The notes under the pieces were generated by a model, which was not told where the DNA came from, ran no database searches, and saw only the letters and a list, made by a program, of their open reading frames with translations. DNA of 64,000 nucleotides, from assembly GCA_964030475.1 (NCBI GenBank), contig CAXIPT010000003.1:12172519-12236518 (forward strand), read 5' to 3'. Positions 26,460 through 38,314 of the stretch are shown here, piece after piece. This DNA comes from Tethya wilhelma (taxonomy: Eukaryota; Porifera; Demospongiae; Tethyida; Tethyidae). Each line of letters opens with the position of its first letter. The first letter of the stretch is position 1. The translations under genes and the position numbers were made by a program.

Positions 26460-26632
26460 CACACACAAACACACAAACACACACACATTCAGTAAGAAGG
26501 TTTTAATGCTTGTTTGTAATACACTTTTTTTTAAAATTAAGTACATATTTGAAACTTTTCCCTAAGTTCAAGAATACACATTAAATTTGCATTTTTGTCT
26601 TTCTATAAACTATAAGTCCATCTAGTTGTGAC

Positions 26633-26697
<65 letters not shown>

Positions 26698-26711
26698 GCC
26701 ATCTGCCAGGC
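23913..26711. other. intergenic between G6PD and the FERM gene, with an assembly gap
   Basis: No gene is recognised in this 2.8-kb interval. It contains CA, GT (about 24885-24920) and GA (about 25074-25108) microsatellites, a CT run from about 25387 into a gap of 766 undetermined bases (25443-26208), and a further CA tract near 26430-26487. First exons of the FERM gene could be hidden in the gap: a splice-acceptor-like CTCTGTAG immediately precedes its first recognised exon. Confidence 0.6.
25443..26208. other. assembly gap (766 N)
   Basis: These are undetermined bases directly after a CT microsatellite. Nothing can be said about their content. Confidence 0.99.
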
Positions 26712-28244
26712 ATGGTGGACATGGAGTCTAAGCCCCTCCTGGATCCATCCTCTTGTGATGAAGAAGAGGGAGAGAAAGAGAAAGAGAATTATGACTTCAA
26801 GAAGATGGTCTTCTTCCATGGCAAGGTGAGAGCTCATGTACATTACTCTCTTTTCAAACCAGGTCAAAACAATAGTTGGTGATTTTTTTTAATATTGAAA
26901 TTGATATGTACATACTTCTCATTTGAAAGTAAATCTTTGTGGTTTTTGGCGTGGACTGTGTATTTATATTTTTATGTTAGTTTTTGTGAAAATCACTGAA
27001 AGTGTTTTTAACGTCAGATTTATACATACATCTGCTGTTTCCTTTTGCTGTTTAACTCACATTTGCTAGAAAATGGAGCTTCGTTTTTAAAGACTTAGCT
27101 ACATCTTTCATGTTGAGCAGCCTTCCCATCTGTGCTGTGTCAAACCTATTCTCATGATACTAGGAGTGGGTCTCCTTTGATGTTGGCTGCCCAGGAAGTG
27201 CTAGTCTTGTCCATTTCCCTGACCTTGTGACCCCCATTGTCCTTCCAGCTAGCCTCTGTCTCTCTCTCTCTCTCCCTCTCCAGATGTTGGGAGGGGGAGA
27301 CCAGCCATTGTGGTCTACTCAACAATTTGTGGCTACCCAATTCTGTGACCATTTTAGGAAGAGATGTTAATTTGTTCAGGAGAGAAGTCATTACAATGTG
27401 TAGCCTAGTTGTTGTTGTTGTTGTTGTGTATAGGGCGGGGTCACCATTGGCAGCTGTGGAGATGTGGTCATGTGACACGACCATTTGGTTATGTGACCTG
27501 ACTGTTTGATCATGTGATCTGACCACCAGTCTTGTGACTTTGTTTATCTCTCTCGCTACAGGAGTTGGCAGGAAAGAGTTTTGTCCGAGCCCCCCAGCAG
27601 AATCTGGTGAGGATCGGGATTGGCAAGAATGGAGTCTACAAGATGGACGCCAAATCACCCAAGGTTGGTGTGCCTTCACTGATTAGTATCACATGATCGT
27701 CACATGACATACATGAGAGAATATGTATAGTTAGAGCAGGTACAACACAAATGCGCCTTGCTGAACTGGCAAGTCCGTTAATTACATTCCAATCATGTGA
27801 CCGCAATACTTCACAATGAGAGTTGATCACGTGCACCCATTTGCCAGCTCAGCAAAGGTGCGCTCATGTTATACCTCCTCTGATATAAAGTATCGTGGCT
27901 GTTTTGTTGATGTGTTTATGGTGAACGGCCTACTCACCATATGGTGCCAAAAGTACATGTATATACACTACATGACCCAATATAGTGACCTCCACATGGC
28001 ATTGTATATGATCTGACTGTAACTCCACACCAGTATTGTGTTGCTACTGGGTCAGCTCCATATAGTCATTAGTCATTGTTGTATCTCCAGAACTCCACAC
28101 CAGTATTGTGTTGCTACTGGGTCAGCTCCATATAGTCATTAGTCATTGTTGTATCTCCAGTTGTTGACGTGAAGTATTTCTTTGTTGGGTACAGAGTTGG
28201 GGGGAGAGGGTGTGCTCTGTCTCGACTACTATTTTAGGACGGCC

Positions 28245-28277
<33 letters not shown>

Positions 28278-28731
28278 GTGTGTGTGTGTGTTAGCCGGTA
28301 TGGTACTACATATTGTGTGCCTGGTCATTGTTTGGGCTGGTGGTGTATAATTTGTAGGCCATTTGGTCGTCTCCACTTCATTTGCTGTTGGAGCACTTAG
28401 CCTCAGCCTCTCCTTGTTCAACCCGACCCCTCCCTAGCCTGCTTTGAAGAAGATGACTAGGTTTGCTCGGCAAATCTATATCTCTGTGTGTGTGTGTGTG
28501 TCTCTCTCTCTTGTGTGTGTGTGTGTGTGTGTGTGTGTTATCCTTGCTCTTCATCTGTCGTACAATGTGCACTGAAGCATATCAAATACCCACCTGTTAT
28601 TCGTAATGAAAGAAAGTATACAGGTTGTTACGTAACGTTATCTAATACCTCTCAACAAGATGCACATTCTTGGAATTCCATTTAATGCCTCCATTCCAAG
28701 ACTGGCCCGACCCAGTGTTCACCAACACGCA

Positions 28732-28799
<68 letters not shown>

Positions 28800-29580
28800 A
28801 CTTCACTACATCTTTCTGTCAGTAGGAAGCTAGATGACTCTCCTAGCTGTTGTCTTGAGCCTCTCTCTCTCTCTGTTGTTGGTTTGTTGTGCGGTCTTGT
28901 CCGTCAATTTGCTGGTCGTAACATACAAATATGAGTGTGTTCCTGTGTTCCTTTTAAGGCCAGCTCGAGTGGACATTAATCTGTTCTCTGTGTATAGTGA
29001 ATATAGAGTGCAATTTGGCAGCACTACTCTCCCTGTGTGTGTATATGTGTGTATGTATGTATGTAATGGCAGTATGCTAGCCAATCAGTAGCCTGCCCCA
29101 TCCCAGTGCTAGCACCAGCTGTTCATATAATACACCACCCGCGGAGTGAATTCAAATTGACAGTCTGCTCTAGAAGTAGCTCTAAGTGTGAACACAGTTG
29201 TTTGTAACCACCTTAGAGGAGAGACAGAGAGAGAAAGAGAGAGAGAGTGTGTGTGAGAGTCAACTTCTTAGTCTTATATACTGCTCAGCCAAGGATGCTG
29301 TGTTAGCTACTAACTAGCCCACAGTTTGTTTGTTTGTTTGTAACTTACTCTTAACAGATTAATGTTAACTGTAACTTACCTACAGTCAGTTTATAGATAG
29401 AGTGAGCTAGGATTGTGTGAAGAGCTGCCAGTGAAGTCCCTCCTGCATTGTGTGTGCTGAGGATTGAAGTGTGTGTGTGTGTGTAGTACAGTGATTAGAT
29501 AGCTGCTGCTGTTGCACCACCATCGTCAGTGTAGTATCATTGTGTGTGTGTGTGCTACTGTGGAAGGCTTTGTGGTAAGT

Positions 29581-29642
<62 letters not shown>

Positions 29643-32600
29643 AGGGGGATGTCGGTCAATAAGAAATTAATGTATGTTATGGTTGTCCGTTTGAATCACC
29701 CACAGCGACACTCTAGTCCATTTTGGAAGATACTTATGCTTCCAAAAAATCCATTGTTTGTCTTGGCTCAACCAGTTCCATGTCAGCTATAGTTAGTCCA
29801 TCTCTATTTCTCTGTGTAACTGTTACATTATTTGCATGCTGCTCTCCCTCTCTCCTTCATGTTGCAAATGACGTACTCTGTCCAGGTTCTTGCTCACTGG
29901 AAGTTTCGTGAGATCAGAGACTCCAGCTACTCTGGTTACTCTTTCTCTTTGGTACGCCCCTTGTTTGATTGGTTATTTGGATGATAATTATTTTGATTTT
30001 ATTTCTGTTGCTATAGCAACTGCAAGGTGGGCGGGACTACTATGTTCGTACTGATGATGGTGAATCAATCTGTATGTATATTGATCTCTTTCGCAAAGAT
30101 CCAGACAGAGCATTGGTACGTTGTGCTTTCACTTAAATGGAGAGTAATTTTAGAGAGATTTCTAAATAAGGTCCATGTGTGCACATCCTAATTTGTTGTT
30201 CTAATTACAGGAACAAGCCCTAAACAACCCACCCATGTCAAACATCCCGGAGAGTGGAATTCTTACTCTTAGAAGAAAGTTCTCGTCAGAGCAACACTCC
30301 TCCACCAGCAAAGATGTCAAATTTTACACTCTAAATAGACGGACAAAGAACATGGGCACATCCGATCCCATCAGCAAACACCCTCACAACATCGAGGTGG
30401 ACAGGAGGCTCCGTCCAAACAGCGTAGGATCGAGGGATGAGTTCTCAAAGAACAAATCCTCACCTTCCGACTCTCCTAGAGCGCGAGGAAGGTCGTTTGA
30501 TGCACGCCCCATGAGTGCCCTCGAGACCAGCAGCAGCAGCAGCAAGGAGTCCAGCTTACAGTCGTCACTGGAGAGCAGTGGGGAGGGGGGAAAGGTCAAC
30601 GGGGTCAGAGAAACGGTGCAGAAGAAGAGCAAGAGTCCCAAGGCGGTCCCCCCGAGCAACGGGGATAAGGAGGGGGGCGGGGAAAAGAGGCACTCTAACG
30701 GGATCATCGTGTCCCCCGTCACTACCAAGGGGGAGGTGACCATGACCCAATCCACAAAGACAACAACGGCCTCGCCACTCGCTGGATCATCACCGGAGAG
30801 CTCGAGAAAAACTGGTCAATCCAGTTCTAAACCAGTTGAACAAGAACCTAAACCTCTCCCTCCCAAACCACGTGATCCCCTGCCGTCTGACTCCAGCTCG
30901 GCATCCAACGATACCCTGCCTCTGATCAGGCCAGCCAGCAGTGCCAGCTCCGGACTCTTCTCTCCCACGGACGAATTCCAGTTCCTCCCGGGAACAGAGG
31001 CGGAGACTACGCCGACGATGAGTGAGCCCCTCTCGTTAATGGGTAGAACGAGTGCAGAATCGGGTGAGGTGTACGATCGCCTCGAGGACTATAACCCGGA
31101 CTCCTTTCAGGATGACATCATCTCTCTGCCCGAGAGCACCTCCACCATTGAGTCCACGCAGCCCAGCATCGTGGTGTCACGCGGGGACAGAGAGAGGTCC
31201 CAGGGAGCTGACTCCCTTAGGGTGAGCACCTCCCCGGAGTCAAACTGCTCGGGTGAGTACGACCACCTCCCCCCTCTCAAACACACCCTCATCTCCCCGG
31301 AGAAGAAGACACCGACTAAGCTCAAGCTCTCGACGCAGTTGGAACTGTTACCCTCCCCTCTGGACCTGACTACCCCACGGAGGAACTTCTCCCAGCCTGC
31401 CCTCAGCACCCCTGCGTCGGCGAGGGAGAGCCCTTGTGACCTCACACCCCCTAAGGACATCATCTACGAGGAGTCCAGTGAGGAGGAGGAGGAGGAGCCA
31501 GCAGCCACGCCCACTAATGCTAAAGAGGGTGTGGTCAATGCTCATTTTGAAGGCGTGGTCTTACGTAGGAAACATATTGATCCGTTTGCGGACCTCCTAG
31601 GCTCCGCCTCCAATCGCCTGAGGTGGTCCCAAGAGCTGAATCCCCTCTACGACTACATCAAGGGGTACAAGATATCGGAGGGGGTCAAGTTGTATGACTC
31701 CCCGAGCAAGCTACTGGAGAGCACCAAGGCGAGCGACATCATAGGGAGGTCATCGCTATCGGGAGGGGACAACGAGCCGCCCAATCACAAACCCCCAAGC
31801 ATCATCGTCGAGGAAGACTTTGAAACCTCCAGTCTGTCCTCCCGCGAGCAGACCTGCAGCCCCCCTAACGTGGACCCCCCTGTGGAGGGTTCGGAGAGGC
31901 TCACGGAGGCCACTGCCACTCTCCCCCGGGTCAGGAGACCCGTCCATAACTACGAGGAGGTCTCACTGGAGTTCAACACACCGCTGACAAAGAAACTGGA
32001 CACTAGTCAGTCAGCCACCGATCTGATCGGGCAGATGAAGAGAGCAGCCGAGATGAAAAAGATGGAGCCACGATCTGCGACTCTAGGCCCGGCCTATGCG
32101 ACCCCCGTCCAGCGCAGGGTGAGGTCATTGGAGAAGGCGGGCGTTAGTCCCCGTCTAGGGAAGAGACAACTCCAGCAGCAGAGGAGGAGCAAAACACTGA
32201 ACTCTGTGGACGACACAGCCACTGTTACCAGGAAACAGAGACCATTGAGGGCAGCCGACGCACTGAAGGTTAGCAGGAAGGATGTAGAAAAAGTTTTAGA
32301 AGTCAAAATCTATTGGTTATGATTTCTACAGTGTATGTATGTTAGTATGTACTGTAGATCGGGAAAATTTTGCTGCTATTAACTTGTTTAATTTCTGCGT
32401 TTAATTTTCGCCACTTCGACCGATTCGGTAAAGATCGCCATATGTTTTAAATTTTCACATATTTTTTACCACTTGCGTGTGTGGCGAAAAAATTTTAATG
32501 GGAAAAATTTCCCAATCTATGGTATATATATATATATATGTATGTATGTATGTATGTCTAGGGGTACTCTTTTGAAGATTGGTACATATTTTGTTGATTT

Positions 32601-34156
32601 TCTCTTGCAGGACTTTTCATTTGTGATGAGAGAGTATCGTACATTCTTTGTGAAGCTCCCGACAGGCACACTCCATCAGGAGATCTTCTGTGTCAACAAG
32701 CCAGTCAGTGAGCTGAGGGAGAAGCTGTGTGACGCCATGGGAGTGGGTGAGTCTGAGTGTGCAATGTACGTGCCATAGAGTGGGTTTATTTGGTGAATTT
32801 TTCTTCAAAAAATCACCAATTTTATAATCGCCAAAATTAAGCTTTACACACAAACCTGCATGTAGTAAGTTACATGTCTCTTTGTGACTGTCAGTGCAAC
32901 TGGTAAATGTGGTGAATTGACTTCAAATCACCAATTTTTTTATACACATGCATGTATATACAGTTGCTCTTGCATAAACATAAGTTACATACCAAGATAG
33001 AATCACCAGATATAAATTTGCTCCAATAATGAATGCTAAAGAAAAGTTCGGACACTGTAGCAGTAGCTCAATCATACGATACAGTTGTAGTCCACCTAGT
33101 GGAAGTAACGTAGCTAGTTTTAATGCCTATATTTGAAATTAGCTCAAACAAATTTAGAACAAAAATATATTAGCAACAAAAGAAGCACCTATCAGTTCCC
33201 TAAACCAGTCAACCGTATCGATAAACTCTGAAATGAAGCGAGTCATCTTTGAGGTAACCTTGTTCCAGTTCATCGTGAGAGATAAAGTCACGATACCCCC
33301 ATCCTGCATTCTTCTCCTCCCCCTCAACCACCCTCCCCCCCATTTCTCCGGGGGTCTCCTGTGTGTAGGGGATAGCCTGGGCGTGGTGCTCCTTGCCCGA
33401 TTCCTGGTTCACCAACTGAACTATCACTCGTCCTAGGAATGGCCATTGGAGCTGCTCGTCAAACTCCCCTTTCATGATGTGAGTGAAGACAGAGATGTGA
33501 CTCCCCTCACTGCTACCATAGCCTCCGGCATCGATACGGATACAGAACTTGTAGCCTTGGGGTTCAAAGTAGAATGGGTGTGAGTACCATGCGTCGTTTT
33601 CTTCCTTATGCTGCTCAAAGTTGTCCATGGTGAATTCCACGTAGTACTCTGCAGTGGCTGTGCTCAACCTCGTATGTTGCACCACCTGTTGGAGCATGTG
33701 CTTGTCTGTCTCTCTGAGGACCTGAAGCTGGTTGATCTTCTCCTCAATGCTAGCTCTTAGTTCTTTCTCTCCAGATGGGTAGGCTGCAAAGAGAGCCAGT
33801 GCTAGCACTGCTAGAGCCAGAGAGACTAACAGACCTCCCTTGATGGCTGTCAAAGATTGCTTCCTTTCTTTCTGGACTTGTTGAAGTTGTTGTCTGAGTG
33901 AAGCCACTAGTGCAGTGTCTACACCACCATTGATGGCTGGTGCTCCATTGCTGATGGCTGTTTCTCTCTCCTTCTTTTGAGTGCTCTGTTTGTTTGTCTT
34001 CTCTCCTTGTGCTGTGGTATCTTCTTGTGTGTTTCCCTTCTTCTTCTTGGCAGCCATCTTTTGTCTTGGTCTTTTGTCTGTTAGAACAAAGGACAGGTGT
34101 GATTATTTAACAGCACAATTTGTGGCTGATTGGTTTACACACATAAATGGTAATGG

Positions 34157-34192
<36 letters not shown>

Positions 34193-34452
34193 TCCCGAGC
34201 ACTACCAGCTCTACGTGGAAGGAGCCTGCCTCACAACCCTCAGGGAGTGTGAAGCAGGTGCCGAGCTCTCGTCCGCCAACAGAGTGAACCGCTCGGGCTC
34301 TCTCACTCAGCTTGTGGACAGCCAGGCCCTGCCCGATCAAGGCAACGAACCAGTCCTACTGAAGTCCAACTTGTCACTGAGAATGCAGGGAGTCACTACC
34401 AGCAGGATACTGGCGCTGCTGTGAGTGTGGGTGTGGGTGTGGATGGGTGGGT

Positions 34453-34500
<48 letters not shown>

Positions 34501-35318
34501 GAGCATATGCATGTGTGTGTGGGTGTGTGTAACTTTCACTTTCATTATGACCTAATAATAGTGCCGATGATGAAGCTACTGACTCGGTCCTCACGACCTT
34601 TGAACCTTTACATGACAACGAGGAGTTCCACCGTCGTTGGATGTCCATCGTCCAGGGCAACACCCCCTGCACTCTGGAGGAGGCCATCCCCCTGGCCGCC
34701 CTCCAGTACCAGGCCTACTTCCTAGGGAGGACAGCGGTCCACTCCGTCGTGGGATTCTGTAGGTAAGGACAGGGACTGTGTCAGTAGGGTCTGTGACAAC
34801 TCAAACATGACATACAGTAAATTGATTCATAGCTGAATGTGTCATGTTGGAGTTAACTGCTCATGTTGGAGTTAACTGCTCATGTTCGAGTTATAACTGT
34901 GTTTGTGTCATGTTTGAGTTGTAACTGTGTTTGTGTCATGTTTGAGTTGTAACTGTTTGTGTCGTGTTTGAGTTGTAACTGTGTTTGTGTCATGTTTGAG
35001 TTGTAACTGTGTTTGTGTCATGTTTGAGTTTTAACTGTGTTTGTGTCGTGTTTGAGTTGTAACTGTGTTTGTGTCATGTTTGAGTTATAACCACGTTCAT
35101 ATCATGTTGGAGTTATAACTGCGTTCTCATCATACATGTACATATGTAGGCCGACTGAGTTCCTCCCTGTGGAGTACGCTGGCATCAGAGGGGTGGAGCA
35201 TCGCATGTACAAGATACAAGAGAAACTAAGGAACAAGTCCAACAAAGACATTGAGGATGAGTACATCTTGAAATACTCAAAACTTCAGACGGCAGAAACC
35301 GTCTTCTTCCCAGCCAGA

Positions 35319-35379
<61 letters not shown>

Positions 35380-35677
35380 ACCTTTCTCTCATACCCTCAC
35401 ACCCTCACACCCTCACACATCCACAGGAGCCTCGTAAGAAGGTGTTCCAGAGCACCAAGCTGAAGCCCATTCTTCTTGGTATCAACAAGTGTGGCATCTT
35501 GAGAGTGGACTCCAAGTCGAAGGAAGTGCTGGACTTCTGGGAGTTCCAGGTGCTCAAGAACTGGGCCTACTCCAAGAGAACCTTTGTCCTGGTTAGTAGC
35601 TCATTTATTGTCTCTAGTAAAACTGTTGACCTAAACCACTGAATGTATATATAATATATGTATGTGTTGTTTTTGTT

Positions 35678-35718
<41 letters not shown>

Positions 35719-35835
35719 GCCTTCACTAACAAGACCTATCCAGTTGAGAGCAATCAGGCCAAGTGGATCAGTGAACTTATTGACTTCCATGTTGACTCCA
35801 TAGCAGTGAGTGCGTGTGGCCCAATTCCTACTTAA
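26712..35835 (+). CDS. talin-like FERM protein with an extra N-terminal PTB/F3-like domain
   Basis: This is a probable cytoskeleton or membrane adaptor. Eleven exons (26712-26825, 27562-27663, 29886-29951, 30017-30115, 30211-32268, 32611-32746, 34189-34420, 34562-34762, 35150-35318, 35427-35591, 35719-35835) sum to 1153 codons in frame. Residues about 15-130 look like a PTB/F3 fold (VRIGIGKNGVYKMDAKS, then HWKFREIRD). A Ser/Pro/acidic linker of about 680 residues, nearly all in one exon, is probably disordered. The C-terminal 340 residues are a FERM: F1 (REYRTFFVKLPTG), F2 (IPLAALQYQAYFLG, FLPVEYAG) and F3 (PILLGINKCGILRVDSKSK, FWEFQVLKNWAYSKRTF). F2-F3 resemble talin closely, including the layout of the integrin-binding F3. 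The talin rod is absent. The last exon may instead splice on at 35805. Orthology is not established. Confidence 0.75.
28021..28160. repeat. exact 70-bp tandem duplication
   Basis: Copies 28021-28090 and 28091-28160 are identical by eye. They lie in the FERM-gene intron between 27663 and 29886. That intron also carries GT tracts (28243-28291, 29584-29640) and CT tracts (28736-28786). Confidence 0.95.
32781..32950. repeat. possible MITE with TTTGGTGAAT-like inverted ends
   Basis: Strings such as TTTGGTGAATTTTTCTTC and the complementary AAATCACCAATTTT recur in inverted orientation within this intronic stretch. The same words occur in the element near 50517. Boundaries are uncertain and no target duplication was identified. 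Confidence 0.4.
33209..34057 (-). CDS. membrane-anchored TRAF-like (MATH domain) protein, nested in a FERM-gene intron
   Basis: This single-exon gene of 282 residues lies opposite the FERM gene, inside its intron 32747-34188. It encodes a Lys/Gln-rich N-terminus (MAAKKKKGN), a predicted coiled coil (residues about 50-70), one transmembrane helix (GGLLVSLALAVLALALFAAY, about 74-93), a second short coiled coil, and a C-terminal MATH/TRAF-C domain (about 145-282). The TRAF signature is GYKFCIRIDAGGYGSSEGSH, HIMKGEFDEQLQWPF, FISHDELE and YLKDDSLHFRV. There is no RING or zinc finger, so it is not a classical TRAF ubiquitin ligase. The basic N-terminus suggests it faces the cytosol, which would put the MATH domain on the lumenal or outer side. 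That is odd for TRAF-type domains, so topology is uncertain. It may be a retrocopy-derived gene, as it has no introns. Confidence 0.8.
   Translation of the reverse strand: MAAKKKKGNTQEDTTAQGEKTNKQSTQKKERETAISNGAPAINGGVDTALVASLRQQLQQVQKERKQSLTAIKGGLLVSLALAVLALALFAAYPSGEKELRASIEEKINQLQVLRETDKHMLQQVVQHTRLSTATAEYYVEFTMDNFEQHKEENDAWYSHPFYFEPQGYKFCIRIDAGGYGSSEGSHISVFTHIMKGEFDEQLQWPFLGRVIVQLVNQESGKEHHAQAIPYTQETPGEMGGRVVEGEEKNAGWGYRDFISHDELEQGYLKDDSLHFRVYRYG
34838..35125. repeat. minisatellite of about 28-bp units
   Basis: About nine imperfect copies of a unit of the type TGTTTGTGTCATGTTTGAGT (followed by TGTAACTG) lie in tandem in the FERM-gene intron between 34762 and 35150. Units at the edges are the most diverged. 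Confidence 0.9.
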
Positions 35836-37230
35836 CCCTTTATTAACACTGTCAAATTGTTTATTAACCTCTTTAGCTCCAAGCAGCCAGTGAAGGAACT
35901 GACCTTTGACCTTTTGTACTGCACCGAATGCTGATAATTTTTTCAAGACTCGACAATTTCAATCAAAAAAGTGCATTTTTTTCTTCACATGAAATTTGCA
36001 ATTCACCATTTTGTTTTTATGAACACAATCATTATCTCAGCTTATGGTTGGACTAGTGTAATAATATGCCAATTAATAGTATATTTATCAGTATACTTAC
36101 TGCATAGCAATTGTATTATATCTGTGTGCATGTGTGTGTGTGTGTGTGTGCGTGTAATTCATGCGTGTGTGTATATACAACGTTTCTATTCTCATTATAT
36201 ATTACAACAGGACTCATATGGATCAGTGTGTGTTGCAGTATTGCTATAGGCGTGTCATGTAGCTGTACTAATGTGATACTGTTCAATAACAACATTTATG
36301 TCATTGACTTGATAGCCTCAATCATACAATTATAATAAAACGTGTGTGTGTGAACGTTCCAACCTAAGCAACACACACAAAATGAAAGTTGGTCCTTGTG
36401 TTTCTACTTTGATCTTGGAGGGAGAGGTGCATTGTCTTCCAACGCTGTATCTCTAGTGATCCTTAGTCCTGCAGCCGCCAGAGACATGTGAAAACATGGC
36501 CAATTGTAATCATTAAAGAGTAATTAATGGACAAATCCACTGGCCATAACGGGTAGTCTTATATTTCCATCCAGTCTCACGCAACAAAGTGCACATGCAC
36601 ATCATGCATGTACATTACAGTATGCCTGGTAGCTATGTGATTCCTTTGAATCTTTGATGTGACTTACTGAATGTGTTGCTGTTGGTGTCAGTCTGAATGG
36701 CTTGGACCACGTTCTTTCTCAAGAACACCTCAACCTCTTCTGCCTGCGTCACCAGCTGCAGTGTCACATAACCACATATGACACATGCAGTCACAACACC
36801 CTGCCAAGACCAGTACGTGGCATATGAACATGCTCCTAGCTGACCTCACTCAGCTTTTCTTGATCCGTGACCTCTTGATTCTTCAAGAATTCCTCTTTTA
36901 CTTTCTGCCTGGCAGCTGTAGAGGGTTACCATGGCAACACACGTCTCGTGGATACAGCTTACAGAGGCATGCACATGTGTATGTGTGACCTTTGACCTTC
37001 TAATGCAACTGTATCTTCACCAAATAGTGTCCTACATGTCCTTTGGAGAGCTCTGTAGCACGTGAGCACCTGATAGAGAGAAAAATAAAATCAGTTATAA
37101 GGAAATTTGCCTTTTCCTTCACCTTTCTTCTTGACATGTGTTGAGGTACTTGGTAAGAGGTCGATACGGTGAAATGTAGCTAGTTCTTGGTAAAGATCGA
37201 TAATTTGGCCAAACACGTGGCTGGCTAAAC
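35836..37230. other. intergenic between the FERM gene and CHCHD4
   Basis: No coding exon is recognised. The stretch is AT-rich with a GT tract near 36127-36153 and probably carries the 3' UTR of the FERM gene and the CHCHD4 promoter. Confidence 0.5.
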
Positions 37231-38053
37231 ATGTCATACACCAAGAGAAGTGGTAAGTCTCTCTCTTTCTCACACCATACTGTTATATTATCTATGCTCA
37301 TACACACACCACCCTAGGTAAAGATGTATCAGTGTTTGTCACAAAGGAGGACATCTCTAAGCCTGAGGTAGTGACCTCTCTCTCCCAGGATGAAGCCATG
37401 GGGATCGTGCTGCCCAGTGGTGAGCTCAACTGGGACTGTCCCTGTCTGGGAGGGATGGCCTATGGACCGTGTGGACAGGAGTTCAAGGACGCCTTCTCTT
37501 GCTTCCACTACAGGTGGGTGTGGTCTCTTTCACCTCAAGTCGTCTAGTGTGATCAGTCATCCATATCCAATGCCCATGCCTATATCTATTTCGATATCTT
37601 CATCCCAATGCCTCCTGCTTTTTATACAAGAGGAAAAATCTTTAGATATAGCTGTGATTCGAACCCAGGTCTTTCAAATACTAGTCGAATGGTCTTACCA
37701 CCGAGCTAGCTACTAGAACTCACAGGCATTGGAGCAGTAATATAGTGTAATTATTATAATTATCTGTATTAAAATATGATTATGTATGACCTAACCCCGC
37801 CCACCCATGCAGTGAGGAGGAGGAGAAAGGCTCAGACTGTATCCCTCAGTTTAAATCAATGCAAGAGTGTTTCCAGAAGTATCCTGAGGTATACAGTAAG
37901 TATACTGACGATGAAGAGGAAGAACATGAGTCGTCAGAGAAAGGTCAAACAGAGGGCAGCAGTAGCAGTCCTTCACAAGAGGAGCAGCTAGGAGGAAGAG
38001 AAGAGACCCCCTCGCAGTCTGAACCTCAGGACAAATCAGCTGTCTCTGGCTAG
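37231..38053 (+). CDS. CHCHD4: mitochondrial intermembrane-space import oxidoreductase MIA40
   Basis: MIA40/CHCHD4 introduces disulfides into cysteine-motif proteins as they enter the mitochondrial intermembrane space and is re-oxidised by ALR. Three exons (37231-37252, 37318-37513, 37813-38053) give 152 residues. The first is only 22 nt and encodes MSYTKRSG. Exon 2 carries [11 protein letters not shown] and the redox-active CPC in [15 protein letters not shown]. The twin CX9C core follows: [11 protein letters not shown], then [11 protein letters not shown] in exon 3. A Glu/Ser-rich acidic tail (residues about 100-152) matches the vertebrate protein in style. Length is close to human CHCHD4. 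There is no cleavable presequence, as expected for the animal form. Orthology is very secure. Confidence 0.97.
37605..37740 (-). repeat. tRNA-derived SINE copy (best B box)
   Basis: On the minus strand the copy contains TAGCTCGGTGGTAAGACC (A box) and GGGTTCGAATCACAGC (B box), spaced as in a tRNA. It lies in CHCHD4 intron 2. It ends in the shared GGCATTGGAGCAG sequence, also seen near 17953. Confidence 0.8.
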
Positions 38054-38314
38054 ATGGCTAGTTGTTGTTCTAGATCTATAGGCAGTTGTTTTATATACAA
38101 TCACCATGGTAACGATAGTGTTATTGTCAGCTTGTGAAATGAATATTTATTGCTCTTTTTGTATGTCTGTTCTTTTGTAGTCATCATGATGTCATTGACA
38201 ATTAGTGGCTAAATATAGATTAGTGTTAAAATCTGACTGAAAATGATCATTTAATGTGAACCAGATATATAGTGACCTGTGGGAAGATGATATTGTCATG
38301 GCAACCATTACTAT

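Noticed and set aside
30384..31545. Several minus-strand open frames opposite the long FERM-gene exon
   Set aside because: They are shadows of a GC-rich Ser/Pro-coding exon and lack conserved features.
34838..35125. CRISPR-like array of regular repeats
   Set aside because: Units are contiguous without unique spacers and lie in an animal intron; it is a minisatellite.
37629..37715. A functional tRNA gene
   Set aside because: A and B boxes are present, but the acceptor stem does not pair and related copies recur with a common non-tRNA tail, so it is a SINE.
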